Assembly (NCBI GenBank): GCA_964415295.1 | Contig: CAYPYN010000004.1 | Coordinates: 186,001-250,000 of the forward strand | Reading direction: 5' to 3' | Length of the DNA: 64,000 nucleotides | Source: SB21 sp964415295 | Lineage (GTDB): Bacteria > CLD3 > SB21 | Shown here: positions 24,274 to 34,300 of the stretch, in pieces | Layout: each line of letters begins with the position of its first letter | Numbering within the stretch: the first letter of the stretch is position 1 | Notes under the pieces: generated by a model | Told to the model about the DNA's origin: nothing | The model's database searches: none | What the model saw: only the letters and a program-made list of their open reading frames with translations | Program-made: the position numbers and the translations under genes

Positions 24274-24801
24274 TTACCGCGGTTTTAGTACTCCAAGGTA
24301 TTCGACCCACGGTCCGACGTTTTCACGATACTGCGTTGCCATGACTCTGGAAATCTGGACGATATGCGTCAAATCGTGAACCACCCACGTCGAAAGCAAT
24401 TGCCTGAGCGTGACCGGTCCGAATGCCGGATGCACGCCGATTCGGTCCATGTCCGATTCATTAAGTTTCTTGGCCTTCAGAAGATTAACGTTCTGATTTC
24501 GCAAAGACCGGAATTCCTCCAGCAGTTGTATAATCGATTTCCCTTTGCTTTCCTCAAATTGTGCGAACCGGTCAAACGGTTTGAATTCCTTATCCCCACG
24601 TTCCGACAGAATAATATTCATTCTCGGAACCCAGTCGGTCTTCTCGCCATGTATAAGGTGCCCTACTACATCGTAAGGACTCCACGTGTCCGCACCTTCG
24701 TTGCCGTATAGCCATTCATCGGAGAGGCCGTTCAACAGCGCCGACAGCACGTCGGGTGTCTTCTCAAGGATCTCGATTGACTTCTGGAATTCAAACGTCA
24801 T
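24274..24801 (-). CDS. DinB-family four-helix protein
   Basis: 175 residues. The three histidines expected to bind a metal in DinB/YfiT-like proteins are visible as VVGHLIHGEK (first site) and WVVHDLTHIVQ (second site). The fold is a four-helix bundle. Some members are bacillithiol or mycothiol S-transferases, but most have no assigned reaction. The gene ends 64 bp before the VOC gene and starts 15 bp after the membrane-protein gene, so it is probably in one unit with them. Confidence 0.88.
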   Translation of the reverse strand: MTFEFQKSIEILEKTPDVLSALLNGLSDEWLYGNEGADTWSPYDVVGHLIHGEKTDWVPRMNIILSERGDKEFKPFDRFAQFEESKGKSIIQLLEEFRSLRNQNVNLLKAKKLNESDMDRIGVHPAFGPVTLRQLLSTWVVHDLTHIVQISRVMATQYRENVGPWVEYLGVLKPR

Positions 24802-24816
24802 TATGATCTTCGTTAA

Positions 24817-25374
24817 TTACGGCCAAAGCCAACCGAAAACGCCGGCTGTGAATAATGCATAGACGAAGCCGTCCACCGTAGCTTTTACTGTTGTCATCCA
24901 GGAACGTTTGAACCAGATGGACATTTGCCACAAAGCGCCGGCATAACCTAAGAAAGCGGTTACGCTGACAAAACGGAAGACCTGAAGATAGGACGATTCT
25001 GCGGTCAGCGCGCGGCCGGTCACATAGGCGGCAAACAGGCTGATTATCAACGAGTATATGAACCATTGAATGAGATTGGGTGCCATTCCCGCATTTCCGT
25101 TTGGCAATACGGTGAGGATCATGACGGGCCCTTTTTTTAGTTTCTCATTATAGGCAGCCGATTTCATATCTTCCATGCTCCCGGCGCGCGGAACCATGTA
25201 ATCGCCCGGTTGAATATCCAGGGGGCGCACCGCGTCCATGAATTTATCCTCATTGGATAATTTTGGGTACTCCCCTTTGTGCCATGGGAGGAACATATGA
25301 ATGATCGAGCTGACAACAAATACGACCACAGCCGACAGCAGGATCGGCAGCCACAAAGACATGACAGGAACCAT
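24817..25374 (-). CDS. Multi-helix membrane protein of unknown function
   Basis: 185 residues from the ATG at 25374, which has GAAGGAGAT upstream. One membrane helix opens the protein (about 6-26), a soluble region with FLPWHKGEYPKLSNEDKFMDAVR follows, and three more helices fill residues ~95-185. I recall similar unnamed proteins in soil and marine bacteria but cannot assign a function. It is translated immediately before the DinB gene (15-bp gap). Confidence 0.75.
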   Translation of the reverse strand: MVPVMSLWLPILLSAVVVFVVSSIIHMFLPWHKGEYPKLSNEDKFMDAVRPLDIQPGDYMVPRAGSMEDMKSAAYNEKLKKGPVMILTVLPNGNAGMAPNLIQWFIYSLIISLFAAYVTGRALTAESSYLQVFRFVSVTAFLGYAGALWQMSIWFKRSWMTTVKATVDGFVYALFTAGVFGWLWP

Positions 25375-25488
25375 GATGGATCTCCTTCTTTGGTGATAGT
25401 TAAAGAAAGGCGTTGCCCGCAACGCGTCATTTATGTGAGTGAAAAAATATTCGGTATTGGCGACGAAATAATCAGTTCACGCCCCATC

Positions 25489-27327
25489 CTAAAGCAGTCC
25501 GGCCAGGCCTAACGTCAGCGAGGGCACATACGTTATCAGCAGTACCCAAATAATGAATATGATCAGGAACGGAACGACGTTGCCCCATATCTCCAGCAAA
25601 GGACGTTCGAAGCGGAGTGAAGAAAAGAACAGGTTCATCCCGACCGGGGGCGTCAGGTAACCCAATTCCAAGTTAGCCAGAAAGATGATACCCAGATGGG
25701 CCGGGTCCACACCGAAAGCCAGCCCGATCGGCGCGATGAGTGGAACCACCACCACAATGGCCGAAAAAATATCCATGAGGGTCCCTACGATTAGAAGCAG
25801 AAGATTCAGAGCGAGCAGAAATACGATACGGGAGTCAATGGTGGCCACAACCCATTCCGTCACGCGGAGAGGAATCTGTTCATCTACCATATAGGAAACC
25901 AATCCGAGCGCGAGTCCCAGTACCGCAAGCAATGCGCCTATGAGTACGGCCGATTCCATTACAGCGGCCGGCAAGCCTTTCCGCCAATGGAGATTTCGAT
26001 GCAGAACAGTTTCGAGCATGACGGCCCACAAAGCCGTAAGCGCCGCGGTTTCCACGACCGTTAATATGCCGCCGAAAAGTCCGACAAAGATCAGAAGCGG
26101 CATGACCAGGTCACCTCTCGCGGACCACGTGGCCTTCAACGCTTCTCGGAGATCAAACGATGGTCGTTGGTTCTTTTGCGTTCGGCTGCGGTAAACGCTG
26201 TAGGTGCTGAGCATGAGTATTAGCAAAAGACCGGGGACCAATCCGGCGATGAACAAGCGGTCAATGGCTACATGCCCGTAGATGCCGTATAAGATCACCG
26301 GAAGGCTTGGAGGAAAAAGCAGTCCAACAGAACCGGAGGCCGTCAGAAGTCCGATCCCAAAGCGCCGGTCTACATTGGCCGCCAGCATGACCGGCAGAAG
26401 AAGTCCTCCAAGAGCAATTATCGTCACCCCTGATGCTCCCGTGATGGCCGTAAAAACGGCGCTCCCAATGACCGCCGAAACGACCGCGCCCCCTGGAAGC
26501 CAGCCTGTCCACGCCTGAACGAAACGCACAACTCTCTGCGGAGCTCCGCCGGCCGCCAGAACGGAACCGGCCAAGGCGAACAAAGGAATACTCGGCAGAA
26601 CCGGTTGTGTAACGATTCGATAAGTCTCTGCAGGAACCGCCGCTATGGGAATGTCCGCCGTAACAAAAAAAAGCAGACCGGCTCCGCCCAAGACCGCAAA
26701 CAGAGGCATACCCAGCAAAGCGAGCAGAATGATGACCGCCAAACCCGGGATCGTCAAGGATGGTAACAGATCGGCCGGAAGATAGGTCAAGAACGGGCCA
26801 AAAATGATCGAAAGGACCACTACCAACAGCCGGCCGCGCCATGTGTTCGATGCCACGAATATTGTTGCGATCCCTATAACGGCAAAAGCTAAAGGCATGG
26901 ATGCCTGCGCAAGCCATACAGGAAACCAACCCGACAGATTTTCAGGGCTTGGATACTGCGCAATCACCAGATCCAACGATGCTTTTACAAGGCATATCAA
27001 TATCCCCGTCACGCCGGCGCCGGCGATGATCTGAATAACGGGCATTGCGGATCTGATATTGAGCATGTGAATGACCCCAACGGTCAGATGTCTGTTGCGC
27101 AGTGTCGCCAGTATCGCACCAAGCAATCCCAGCCACAAGGTAAGATGCTGCACCCAGCCGGCAGCTCCGGATACCCTCATGACCGGTATCCAGCGTCCGA
27201 CCGTTTCGATAAGCGGGATCATTACCATGGCGAGGAAACCCGTCAAGATGAAAATCAGAAAAAATTTCTCCGCGACCTGGAATTTTGATCCGTTGTCACT
27301 GAGAGAATTAGGCATGGATTCGGACAT
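25489..27327 (-). CDS. TRAP transporter fused permease (DctQ-DctM)
   Basis: 612 residues from the ATG at 27327, which overlaps the stop of the binding-protein gene (TGATG). Residues ~15-165 are the small DctQ-type subunit (four helices, LETVGRWI-like pattern and LRNRHLTVGV), joined to a full DctM large subunit (~185-610) with PGLAVIILLALLGMPLFAVLGGAGLLFF, the LTASGSVGLLFPPSLPVILYG motif and LELGYLTPPVGMNLFF near the end. Together they form the Na+-driven membrane part of a TRAP importer. The fused form is common in TRAP systems that work with TatT. Confidence 0.92.
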   Translation of the reverse strand: MSESMPNSLSDNGSKFQVAEKFFLIFILTGFLAMVMIPLIETVGRWIPVMRVSGAAGWVQHLTLWLGLLGAILATLRNRHLTVGVIHMLNIRSAMPVIQIIAGAGVTGILICLVKASLDLVIAQYPSPENLSGWFPVWLAQASMPLAFAVIGIATIFVASNTWRGRLLVVVLSIIFGPFLTYLPADLLPSLTIPGLAVIILLALLGMPLFAVLGGAGLLFFVTADIPIAAVPAETYRIVTQPVLPSIPLFALAGSVLAAGGAPQRVVRFVQAWTGWLPGGAVVSAVIGSAVFTAITGASGVTIIALGGLLLPVMLAANVDRRFGIGLLTASGSVGLLFPPSLPVILYGIYGHVAIDRLFIAGLVPGLLLILMLSTYSVYRSRTQKNQRPSFDLREALKATWSARGDLVMPLLIFVGLFGGILTVVETAALTALWAVMLETVLHRNLHWRKGLPAAVMESAVLIGALLAVLGLALGLVSYMVDEQIPLRVTEWVVATIDSRIVFLLALNLLLLIVGTLMDIFSAIVVVVPLIAPIGLAFGVDPAHLGIIFLANLELGYLTPPVGMNLFFSSLRFERPLLEIWGNVVPFLIIFIIWVLLITYVPSLTLGLAGLL

Positions 27328-28361
27328 CACGGTTTTCCTTTCGCGGCACGCATAGCTTCATCAAACCACTTTTCAGGAACCAGTTTGCCCCGAATGATAG
27401 GATACGCCGAGCGGGTGGCAAATTCTTTCCATTCCTTTTGTTGTTCATCCGTGAGCTTAATAACCTTCAATCCGCGTTTCTGCATTTCACTAATGGCTTC
27501 GTTTTCCATTTTACGGATGTCTTTGAGGAGTTCCGTACCGATCTTCTCCGCGATCCGTTTTAATTCGCTTCTGGTCGACTCCGGGATCTTCTCCCAAGTC
27601 TCCTTCTTGATAACGGTCGCCCCTATGAGCGGCGCCCAGGGCATATCGATCATGTAAGGAGTAAAAGCGAACCATTGACTTGCCAGCGCCATCGTAGCCG
27701 TCGTATTATAAGCATTGATCATCCCCGTCTGAAGCCCTGGCAGCATATCGGTCACCGACAACGGAACCGCATTAAATCCCGCTTCCTTCCACAGTATGGC
27801 AGTACCGTCGTCGCTCGACCAAACAAATAGTTTGGCTCTCTGAATTGCTTTTACGGAAACATCAGAATTATTCACGAAAAAGCGCACCCATCCGCCATCG
27901 CCCCAATTAAGAACGACCATCCCCTGTGCCTCCAGTAGTGTTTCCAATTGAGGCTTCAAAGCATTACGGACGCGGTCAAGGGATTCCCACGAATCCACAG
28001 CCAGTGGGATCGTCAGCGCATTCACTTCCGGCACCATGCGGCTCAAACCGGCATTAGTGATCATGGCACCCTGCAATTGACCAATTCGTATTTTTCTGAC
28101 CATGTCGGCTTCATCACCGGCTACGCCGTCGGGATATATGCGCAGAGTAACCGTTCCTCCGCTCACGCGATTCCATTCCGCAGCCATTTCCTTCAAACGT
28201 TCATGCCACGGTGAGCCCGAAGGGGCCAGCGTGGCAATCTTGATCACAACCGATGACTGCGCGCCGGCCGCCAAAGGATCTTCGGCAAGAACCGGGCGGG
28301 AAAACGCAAAAAACGACAGTATTGTAACACTCAGAACAAACAACCGGAAACCCGAACTCAT
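27327..28361 (-). CDS. dctP: TRAP transporter periplasmic binding protein (DctP/TatP type)
   Basis: 344 residues from the ATG at 28361 (GGAGTTGAG upstream). A signal peptide ends near VLA-ED. The mature part starts VVIKIATLAPSGSPWHERLKEMAAEWNRVSGG, the DctP opening, and GVAGDEADMVRKIRIGQLQGAMI is the lobe-crossing segment. The usual arginine that binds a carboxylate is not obvious in the VNALTIPL-WESL region, and TatP-type partners of TatT may take hydrophobic ligands. It lies between the lipoprotein gene (54-bp gap) and the fused permease, in one operon. Confidence 0.9.
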   Translation of the reverse strand: MSSGFRLFVLSVTILSFFAFSRPVLAEDPLAAGAQSSVVIKIATLAPSGSPWHERLKEMAAEWNRVSGGTVTLRIYPDGVAGDEADMVRKIRIGQLQGAMITNAGLSRMVPEVNALTIPLAVDSWESLDRVRNALKPQLETLLEAQGMVVLNWGDGGWVRFFVNNSDVSVKAIQRAKLFVWSSDDGTAILWKEAGFNAVPLSVTDMLPGLQTGMINAYNTTATMALASQWFAFTPYMIDMPWAPLIGATVIKKETWEKIPESTRSELKRIAEKIGTELLKDIRKMENEAISEMQKRGLKVIKLTDEQQKEWKEFATRSAYPIIRGKLVPEKWFDEAMRAAKGKP

Positions 28362-28415
28362 GATCTCAACTCCATTATTATGCCGCAAACCGAGTTATCG
28401 GAACAGCGTGTCAGA

Positions 28416-29351
28416 TTATTCAGATAGAAATAAATTATCAATATCCGCCAGTAAACGTTGCGCCTTGCGTTGCGCCATAAGGTTCGCCAGGCGGTTTTCC
28501 GGATAACGATCCGGATCAAAAGACAGAACTTCTTCCAGCAAGGCCTTGAAACGCGTCCGGTCCTGTTTAGGAATACAAACCGATTCCGCCATATAGACCT
28601 TGGGAGCTACTGATCTGCCGTTGTTCAATTCCATGGCGCGATGGAAATGTTTTTCCGCCGCTGCAAATCCGCCGCCTTCCGATTCCGGCTGTGCCGCGGA
28701 AAGTACTATTAGAAATTCATGGAGAGACCCCTGTCCCCAGGCCTCATCCAATTGTACGGCGCGTTTGATCAGCGCATTCATAGAGGGATAACTGGCTACA
28801 AGAGCCATGTCGGTCTTGGCCACAGATATGGCCGAGCCCCACGCTGCCGCCGTCCAGTACATGGCCGCTACGTCTTCCTTACCCAAATGATCCACGGCGG
28901 AAAGACGATTATTCATCAGCGAATCCGCTATCCCCGCATGATCGATGTCAAGCGCCCTCAGTCCGTATTGACGCGCCCTGAGAAATAATCTTTTGGCGCG
29001 CATACGTTGTTCACGAGCGGCGGCAAGGTCCTGCGTGGTTTCAGCAGACGGCAGTACGAAAGCGTGCGTATATTGCACGAATGCCGAACTTGTCGCGATC
29101 AGCAGTTTTTTGTGACGCGGCGCCGAAATCAGTACCGTTTCCATCATTTTAAGAGAGAACGGTAAAGCCTGCCCGACCAGCTCCGGATCGTTATCCGAAG
29201 CATAGACCGATGAACCGCCCTCGCTCAACGCATCAGCCATGGAGTTTACAGCCATGGTCCTGATCGAACAGGATGAGCTCCCTACGATCCCAATACACAT
29301 CAGTACCGCGATACCGCATTTCCTTATGGTATCCCACGGTCTTGTCAACAT
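28416..29351 (-). CDS. tatT: TatT-like lipoprotein of a tetratricopeptide-associated TRAP transporter
   Basis: 311 residues from the ATG at 29351 (GGGGAG upstream). A lipoprotein signal ends at Cys28 (VGSSSC). The mature sequence opens IRTMAVNSMADALSEGGSSVYASDNDPELVGQALPFSLKMMETVL and continues with helical repeats (AAREQRMRAKRLFLRARQYGLRAL, AAEKHFHRAMEL) as in Treponema pallidum Tp0956, whose structure shows a TPR ring that forms a trimer with binding-protein partners. It is thought to deliver hydrophobic ligands to the binding protein. It is the first gene of the operon. Confidence 0.85.
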   Translation of the reverse strand: MLTRPWDTIRKCGIAVLMCIGIVGSSSCSIRTMAVNSMADALSEGGSSVYASDNDPELVGQALPFSLKMMETVLISAPRHKKLLIATSSAFVQYTHAFVLPSAETTQDLAAAREQRMRAKRLFLRARQYGLRALDIDHAGIADSLMNNRLSAVDHLGKEDVAAMYWTAAAWGSAISVAKTDMALVASYPSMNALIKRAVQLDEAWGQGSLHEFLIVLSAAQPESEGGGFAAAEKHFHRAMELNNGRSVAPKVYMAESVCIPKQDRTRFKALLEEVLSFDPDRYPENRLANLMAQRKAQRLLADIDNLFLSE

Positions 29352-29434
29352 GTTCTCCCCTGCAGGGAATGCCAAATCTATGTTATTAGACATAACGCAG
29401 TAAGTCTAACAATATAAAAAACCGATGTCAAGCT

Positions 29435-29531
29435 ATAACGTATGTCCGATGCTTGCCTCTTTTTGGACAATCAAATTTGATTACAGACAAAATAATGTTT
29501 GATTGAAACAAACACCGACAGCATACGTTAT
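29435..29531. promoter_or_regulatory. Palindromes between the TRAP operon and the secreted-protein genes
   Basis: ATAACGTATG (29435-29444) and its exact reverse complement CATACGTTAT (29522-29531) flank a perfect 14-bp palindrome AATCAAATTTGATT (29469-29482). All lie in the ~210-bp divergent intergenic region. The layout suits binding by dimeric regulators or looping. The regulator is unknown. Confidence 0.5.
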
Positions 29532-29565
29532 GTGAGCATGTCTGTTTCGTTTTGCTCAACATGAA

Positions 29566-29883
29566 ATGCGTATGAAACCCATCATCTACTTAACATCGCT
29601 TTTGCTTTCTCTGCATTTCTGCCAATCGCTTATTATTACGATCTGGCTTACCCGCGATTCGGCCGATGTCTCATGCTGTTCCCATTCCCAAAAGCCTTCT
29701 AAACCGACTGAAAGAACATCTTGTCCGGTGACCTTACGCTGCGATATGTCCAATTGCTGTTTTGTACCGGCAAAAGCCACAACCATTCCGGTATCAAACC
29801 GTCCGATTGGCGGGCCCGTGTGTTTTGCTCCGCCCGTATTACTTCCTTATGTTAACAATGTTTGGCAGCCTCCCGAGGTCTGA
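29566..29883 (+). CDS. Small secreted cysteine-rich protein, hypothetical
   Basis: 105 residues. A hydrophobic N-terminal segment (LTSLLLSLHFCQSLIITIWL) looks like a signal peptide or anchor. The rest has seven or eight cysteines, with the pairs VSCCSHS and SNCCFVPAKA and single Cys in TSCPVTLRCD, and ends Pro-rich (PPVLLPYVNNVWQPPEV). Such spacing suggests metal binding or disulfides. No family is recognised. The start codon (29566 or 29572) has no clear ribosome-binding site, so it is less certain than its neighbour. Confidence 0.5.
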   Translation: MRMKPIIYLTSLLLSLHFCQSLIITIWLTRDSADVSCCSHSQKPSKPTERTSCPVTLRCDMSNCCFVPAKATTIPVSNRPIGGPVCFAPPVLLPYVNNVWQPPEV

Positions 29884-29924
29884 AAATTACCTCATACATC
29901 AATAATCAAACCTTTGGAGAAATT

Positions 29925-30068
29925 ATGAAAAAAATATTTGTTGCCATGATGTTAACCGCTTTGGTACTCTCGTCGTTCGCCTTTGCCGGACAGGATACCC
30001 CCGCCTGCACAAAAGATGAGGGAACATGTCCGACTTCCGGTTCTTGTGCGGGATGTCCCTGCAAGTAA
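29925..30068 (+). CDS. Small exported cysteine-rich peptide
   Basis: 47 residues from the ATG at 29925 (TTTGGAGA upstream). The signal peptide KKIFVAMMLTALVLSSFAFA is classical, leaving a mature peptide of about 27 residues with five cysteines (PACTKDEGTCPTSGSCAGCPCK). It is most likely a periplasmic or secreted metal-binding peptide. A strong terminator follows 22 bp after the stop. It lies 41 bp after the other Cys-rich gene on the same strand and is probably co-transcribed with it. Confidence 0.65.
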   Translation: MKKIFVAMMLTALVLSSFAFAGQDTPACTKDEGTCPTSGSCAGCPCK

Positions 30069-30089
30069 CCCGAAACGGTAACTAATACG

Positions 30090-30124
30090 AAAGGCCGTTC
30101 GCAGTTTGCGGACGGCCTTTCTTG
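30090..30124. terminator. Bidirectional Rho-independent terminator
   Basis: AAAGGCCGTTCGCA pairs with TGCGGACGGCCTTT (one G-U wobble) around a short loop, with A-rich and T-rich flanks. It serves both the Cys-rich peptide gene and the convergent methyltransferase gene. Confidence 0.88.
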
Positions 30125-30125
30125 T

Positions 30126-30959
30126 TTATGGTTTCCTTCCATCAATGACCGCGTACGGTACACTCAGCCTGAGAAAGCCGTTTTGATCCGATTGAGTATT
30201 CAGTCGGTTCTCGATTTCAGAAAAGATCTCCTGTTGGCAAGCCGGAGGAACTATCCTTCTCCAACTATCCAAAAACGCCAAACGGATGAAGTAATAATCA
30301 AACATCGCCGTACCGTTTGAAAATTTGTACTCAAAACGATCCTCAACGGTACGGGTGATCTCAAAACCGTGCCGTTCCAGCGACCCCGTCACTTCATTCA
30401 GCGGCTTTCTCTTTTCGTAAATGTGATCTTTCATTTTTCCGATCTCATCGGTCATACGGCGTCGTCGGAGTACCTCCTCCATCACATCATAAAATTCGAT
30501 CATGGTCGTATCGAGATTCATAGTAAAAACAAACTGGGCCCCGTGCTTTGCGGTCCGGAAACATTCGGACAGAACCTGCTCGAGATCGGACACATTGTTG
30601 ATGCCGTTATTACTCACGATCAAATCGATGGATTCGGCGGCTAATGGAATATCCTCGGCGACGCCTTCGATCAAAACGACATTTTTTATTCCGTACGTCC
30701 TTATTTTTTGTCCGGCCCGTTCCGCCGCGGCCCTCCACGGATCGATACCGTATATTGTGGAAGTATCTCCGAACCTCATGGCCAGTTCAAGCAAAGGAAA
30801 TCCCGTTCCGAAACCGATGTCGAGTACGTTGATACCCGCTCGGTAAATCACCGTATCAAGGAGCTTGAGGCCGAAAGGTGCCGACCACAAAGACAATTCG
30901 TCAAACGCCGACACCAATTGCGGGTCATTCAGATCATGTGTTGAAGCCAGATGGTCCAT
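30126..30959 (-). CDS. Class I SAM-dependent methyltransferase
   Basis: 277 residues. Motif I is NVLDIGFGTGFPLLELA, followed by the acidic GIDPWRAAAERA, VAEDIPLAAESIDLIVSNNGINNV (motif IV) and a methyltransf-11-like core. The N-terminal ~45 residues (SAFDELSLWSAPFGLKLLDTVIY) resemble the substrate-cap region of ubiquinone/menaquinone-type or arsenite methyltransferases, but no substrate can be assigned. The gene is followed by a bidirectional terminator and lies 9 bp downstream of the SdpI-like gene. Confidence 0.82.
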   Translation of the reverse strand: MDHLASTHDLNDPQLVSAFDELSLWSAPFGLKLLDTVIYRAGINVLDIGFGTGFPLLELAMRFGDTSTIYGIDPWRAAAERAGQKIRTYGIKNVVLIEGVAEDIPLAAESIDLIVSNNGINNVSDLEQVLSECFRTAKHGAQFVFTMNLDTTMIEFYDVMEEVLRRRRMTDEIGKMKDHIYEKRKPLNEVTGSLERHGFEITRTVEDRFEYKFSNGTAMFDYYFIRLAFLDSWRRIVPPACQQEIFSEIENRLNTQSDQNGFLRLSVPYAVIDGRKP

Positions 30960-30968
30960 AGCATTGTC

Positions 30969-31316
30969 TCAGTCTCCGAATCTATCCTTTAGTTTACTCT
31001 CCGTTTTGACAAAGAGCGTCAGAAATGACAGAAGCATTATTGATAATGCCAGAAAAAGTTCTACTGCCCAGTGAGCACGTGGAAGAAAAAAGGCGCTCAT
31101 TCCGATGGCCGCAGGAAATGGCGCAATTTTGAGTGATATCTCTGCAGAATAAACCTGAGCAAATTCCCACGCTTCCTGCGATGCCATGGATCTTCTGGAA
31201 CGATATCCGGCAAAGAGATTAATGCGTTTTGGATACCATCGCTTTGTGATGATCCCGATCATGAACATAAGAACGGATGTTAACAGCGGCAAAAATATCA
31301 CAGCATTGAATCGCAT
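30969..31316 (-). CDS. SdpI/YhfL-family membrane protein
   Basis: 115 residues from the Met at 31316, chosen because TAGGAG is seven bases upstream; the ATG six bases earlier would sit against that site. Three hydrophobic segments are present (about 4-22, 63-83, 85-105), and the loop GYRSRRSMASQEAWEFAQVYSAE is the typical SdpI-family motif. SdpI gives immunity to the Bacillus SdpC toxin, but most homologues lie in genomes without SdpC and have no known role. It is located between the giant propeller gene and the methyltransferase. Confidence 0.78.
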   Translation of the reverse strand: MRFNAVIFLPLLTSVLMFMIGIITKRWYPKRINLFAGYRSRRSMASQEAWEFAQVYSAEISLKIAPFPAAIGMSAFFLPRAHWAVELFLALSIMLLSFLTLFVKTESKLKDRFGD

Positions 31317-31326
31317 ATCCATGCTC

Positions 31327-34300
31327 CTATTTTGTTGATTCAACCTGCTCATGAATCTCCAGTTTAAGAGCGGTCCAATTCTCCGTAAAAGACGATAGTC
31401 TCTCTTGCACTGCCTTCACGGCCGCGGTCGTTTGCGAGGTTGGCGCCATATCCGACTCCTGGAGAATATTAAAAAGCGAATTAAAATTATCCTGCAATAT
31501 TTTTAGACTGACCGCTTTTCGGTCAGCGGAATTATCTTCCAATTGACCCATACGCTTGTCCAGATCATTTAGCGCTTCTGCTTTCTTCCCTTTCGCAATA
31601 TTTAGTCCGGTCTTGATTTTAATTCGGAGCTGCATCAGTTCGGATTGTATTCGCGTCAATTGTCTGCGTGCTTCATAACATATCATCGACAAGTCGTGCT
31701 GCAACTGCAATTGATCGGCCGACGTTCCAACCCTTGGATCCATTTTTATTTCAAACGACTCTTCGAAAGTCCGTCCATCAACGGTCAGGCGTACTTTGTA
31801 TACCGCCGGCATAACCCATGGCGATGTGGGATCCGGCGGCGTATCACCGTAGATGGCGTTCATTGGAAATCGAACCGGCCCAGCGAGGGGTTCGTAATGC
31901 ATATCCCAAAGGAACCGGTGAGATCCCCTTTCACCGCTGAGAATCTGCTGAGGACGGATCCAATATAGAGGAATATTCACATCCGGAATTTTGTAAGGTT
32001 TGTCGTCGCTGGCAAATTTGCGGATAATGTTTCCTTTCGAATCCAGGATTTCTAACGTTACGACGCCTTGCGCCTTCTCTTTGAGGTAGTATTCAATGAT
32101 CGCGCCGTCGGGCGGATTTTGACCCGCCGGCTCCTCCTGCGGCAATGGTGTATCGGTATTCATGCTCCAGCGTACGCGTAAAGCCGCTTGCGGCCTGAAA
32201 AGAATGACATCTCTGTTGCGTTCCACTCTTTCAGCAGCAAGTTGGCGCAACGACGTAATATTATCAAGAATCCAAAACGATCTCCCATGCGTCCCTACAA
32301 CAAGGTCATCGTCCTTGATGACCAGATCGCGTATGGAAGTTGCGGGCATATTTAGCCGTAGGCTCTGCCAATGGTCACCGTCATCGAAGGACACGTACAC
32401 CGCGTTTTCCGAACCGGCAAATAGCAATCCCTTTTGCACGGGATCCTCGCGAACGGCATTGATCGGCTCGTTCGGAAGTCCATTCACGATCTCTGTCCAC
32501 GATTTCCCGCCATCGTGCGTTTTGTAAATGTGCGGTTTCAGATCGTCAAGCCGGATACGGTTAACCGCGGCATAGGCGGTCTTCGCATCCCTTCGTCCGG
32601 CGTCGATCAGCGATATCTTGCTCCACGAGGAGATCCCCGAAGGAGTCACATTCCGCCAGGATTTGCCGCCGTCGTTAGTAACATGGATCAGGCCATCGTC
32701 CGTTCCCGCCCAAATAACCTGACCGTCCACGTAAGAAGGAGCCACCGTATAAATGACCCCCCGGCGAGGCATCGTTTTCATTTCTTTGGTTTTGTAAACG
32801 CCAACATTATCAGGAATATCCCACGTTTCTCTGCTCAGATCGGGGCTGATAATATCCCATGAATGCCCCCCGTTTTGTGTTTTGAACAAAACATTGCCGG
32901 CATAATAAAGTGTTTTCGGATCGGTGGAAGAAAAAAGTACCGGTGCGGTTCGCAGAAACCGGTATTTCCCGCTTCGAACGGCTTCAGGTTCGATATTCTG
33001 GTACTGCCCGTTTCTCTTATCGTATTTCGTCAACTTCCCCCCATAAACAATATTGGGATCAAGCGGATCGGCAGCCACATATCCCCATTCTTCGGCGGCT
33101 ACCGGATGCCAATCGCGAAACGTGATAGAGCCGTCATTGCCGCGGCTCGTGATGCAGACGGAGCCGCTCTCCTGCTGACCCCCGTACACATTGTAGGGAA
33201 TGGCATTGTCCGTACTGACGTGATAGAACTGCGCCGTAGGTTGATTGTACCACGACGAAAAAGTTTCTCCGCCATTCACTGTAATGATCGCTCCCTGATC
33301 GGCGGTAAGAAGAATGATGTTGGGATCGTCGGGATGGATCCAAATGCGATGATAATCGTCGCCGCCCGGAGCGCCGCGGAATCCGGTCCATGTATTGCCG
33401 CCGTCCGTCGATTTCCACGCTGCTATATTGGCGCTGTAAACGATATCCGGGTTTTTCGGATCGACTTTCACCTCGGCAAAATCACTGCCGCGGCCCCACA
33501 ACCTTTCATCCCCGCTCATACGAACCCAGGAGTTTCCCGCATCATCCGATCGATAGATACCTCCGAATTCCGCAGGCGCATCTACCGTAGCATACATCCT
33601 TTTAGGGTCGGAAGGCGCGATGCAGAATCCGATTCGGCCGAGCCCTTGTTCAAATGTGGGAAAGCCCTTGGTTAATTTCTTCCATGTCGTTCCCCCGTCG
33701 GTCGACTTAAATAAGCCGCTTTCCGGCCCTTGCCACCAACCGTTCTCCCATGGCCCCAATCGCGAAGCCCACAGATCGGCGTAGACAATTTCAGAATTCA
33801 TTGGGTCGATGGTCACCTGCACGGCTCCGGTATTCTCATCTTTGTACAACACGCGCTCCCACGATCGGCCGCCATCGGTTGTACGATAGACGCCGCGCTC
33901 GGTATTGGGCCCGTATGGGCGGCCGAGAACGGCGGCAAAGACCCGGTTGGCGTCTTTCGGATCGATAGCCAAACCTCCAATCTGTTGTGCTTCACTTAAG
34001 CCTGTGTGAACCCATGATCGGCCGCCATCCGTCGACTTGTAAATGCCGTTGCCTACCGAAAGATCGGGCCGCTGCAATCCCTCGCCGGTGGCTACGTATA
34101 CAATATTCGGATCGGACGGAGCGACAGCCACATCCCCGATAGAGCCGGTAGGCTGATCATCAAATACCGGTTTCCACGTTCTTCCGTAATCGTTGGTCTT
34201 CCATACGCCTCCATTATTGACACCGATGTAGAAAACGCCGGGTTGTTGCGGAACGCCTACCGCACCGACGGTTCGTCCGCCCCGATGCGGACCGATCATG

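Noticed and set aside
32863..33675. 270-codon plus-strand frame within the first giant propeller gene
   Set aside because: It lies wholly opposite well-supported BNR repeats and shows no ribosome-binding site or known motif.
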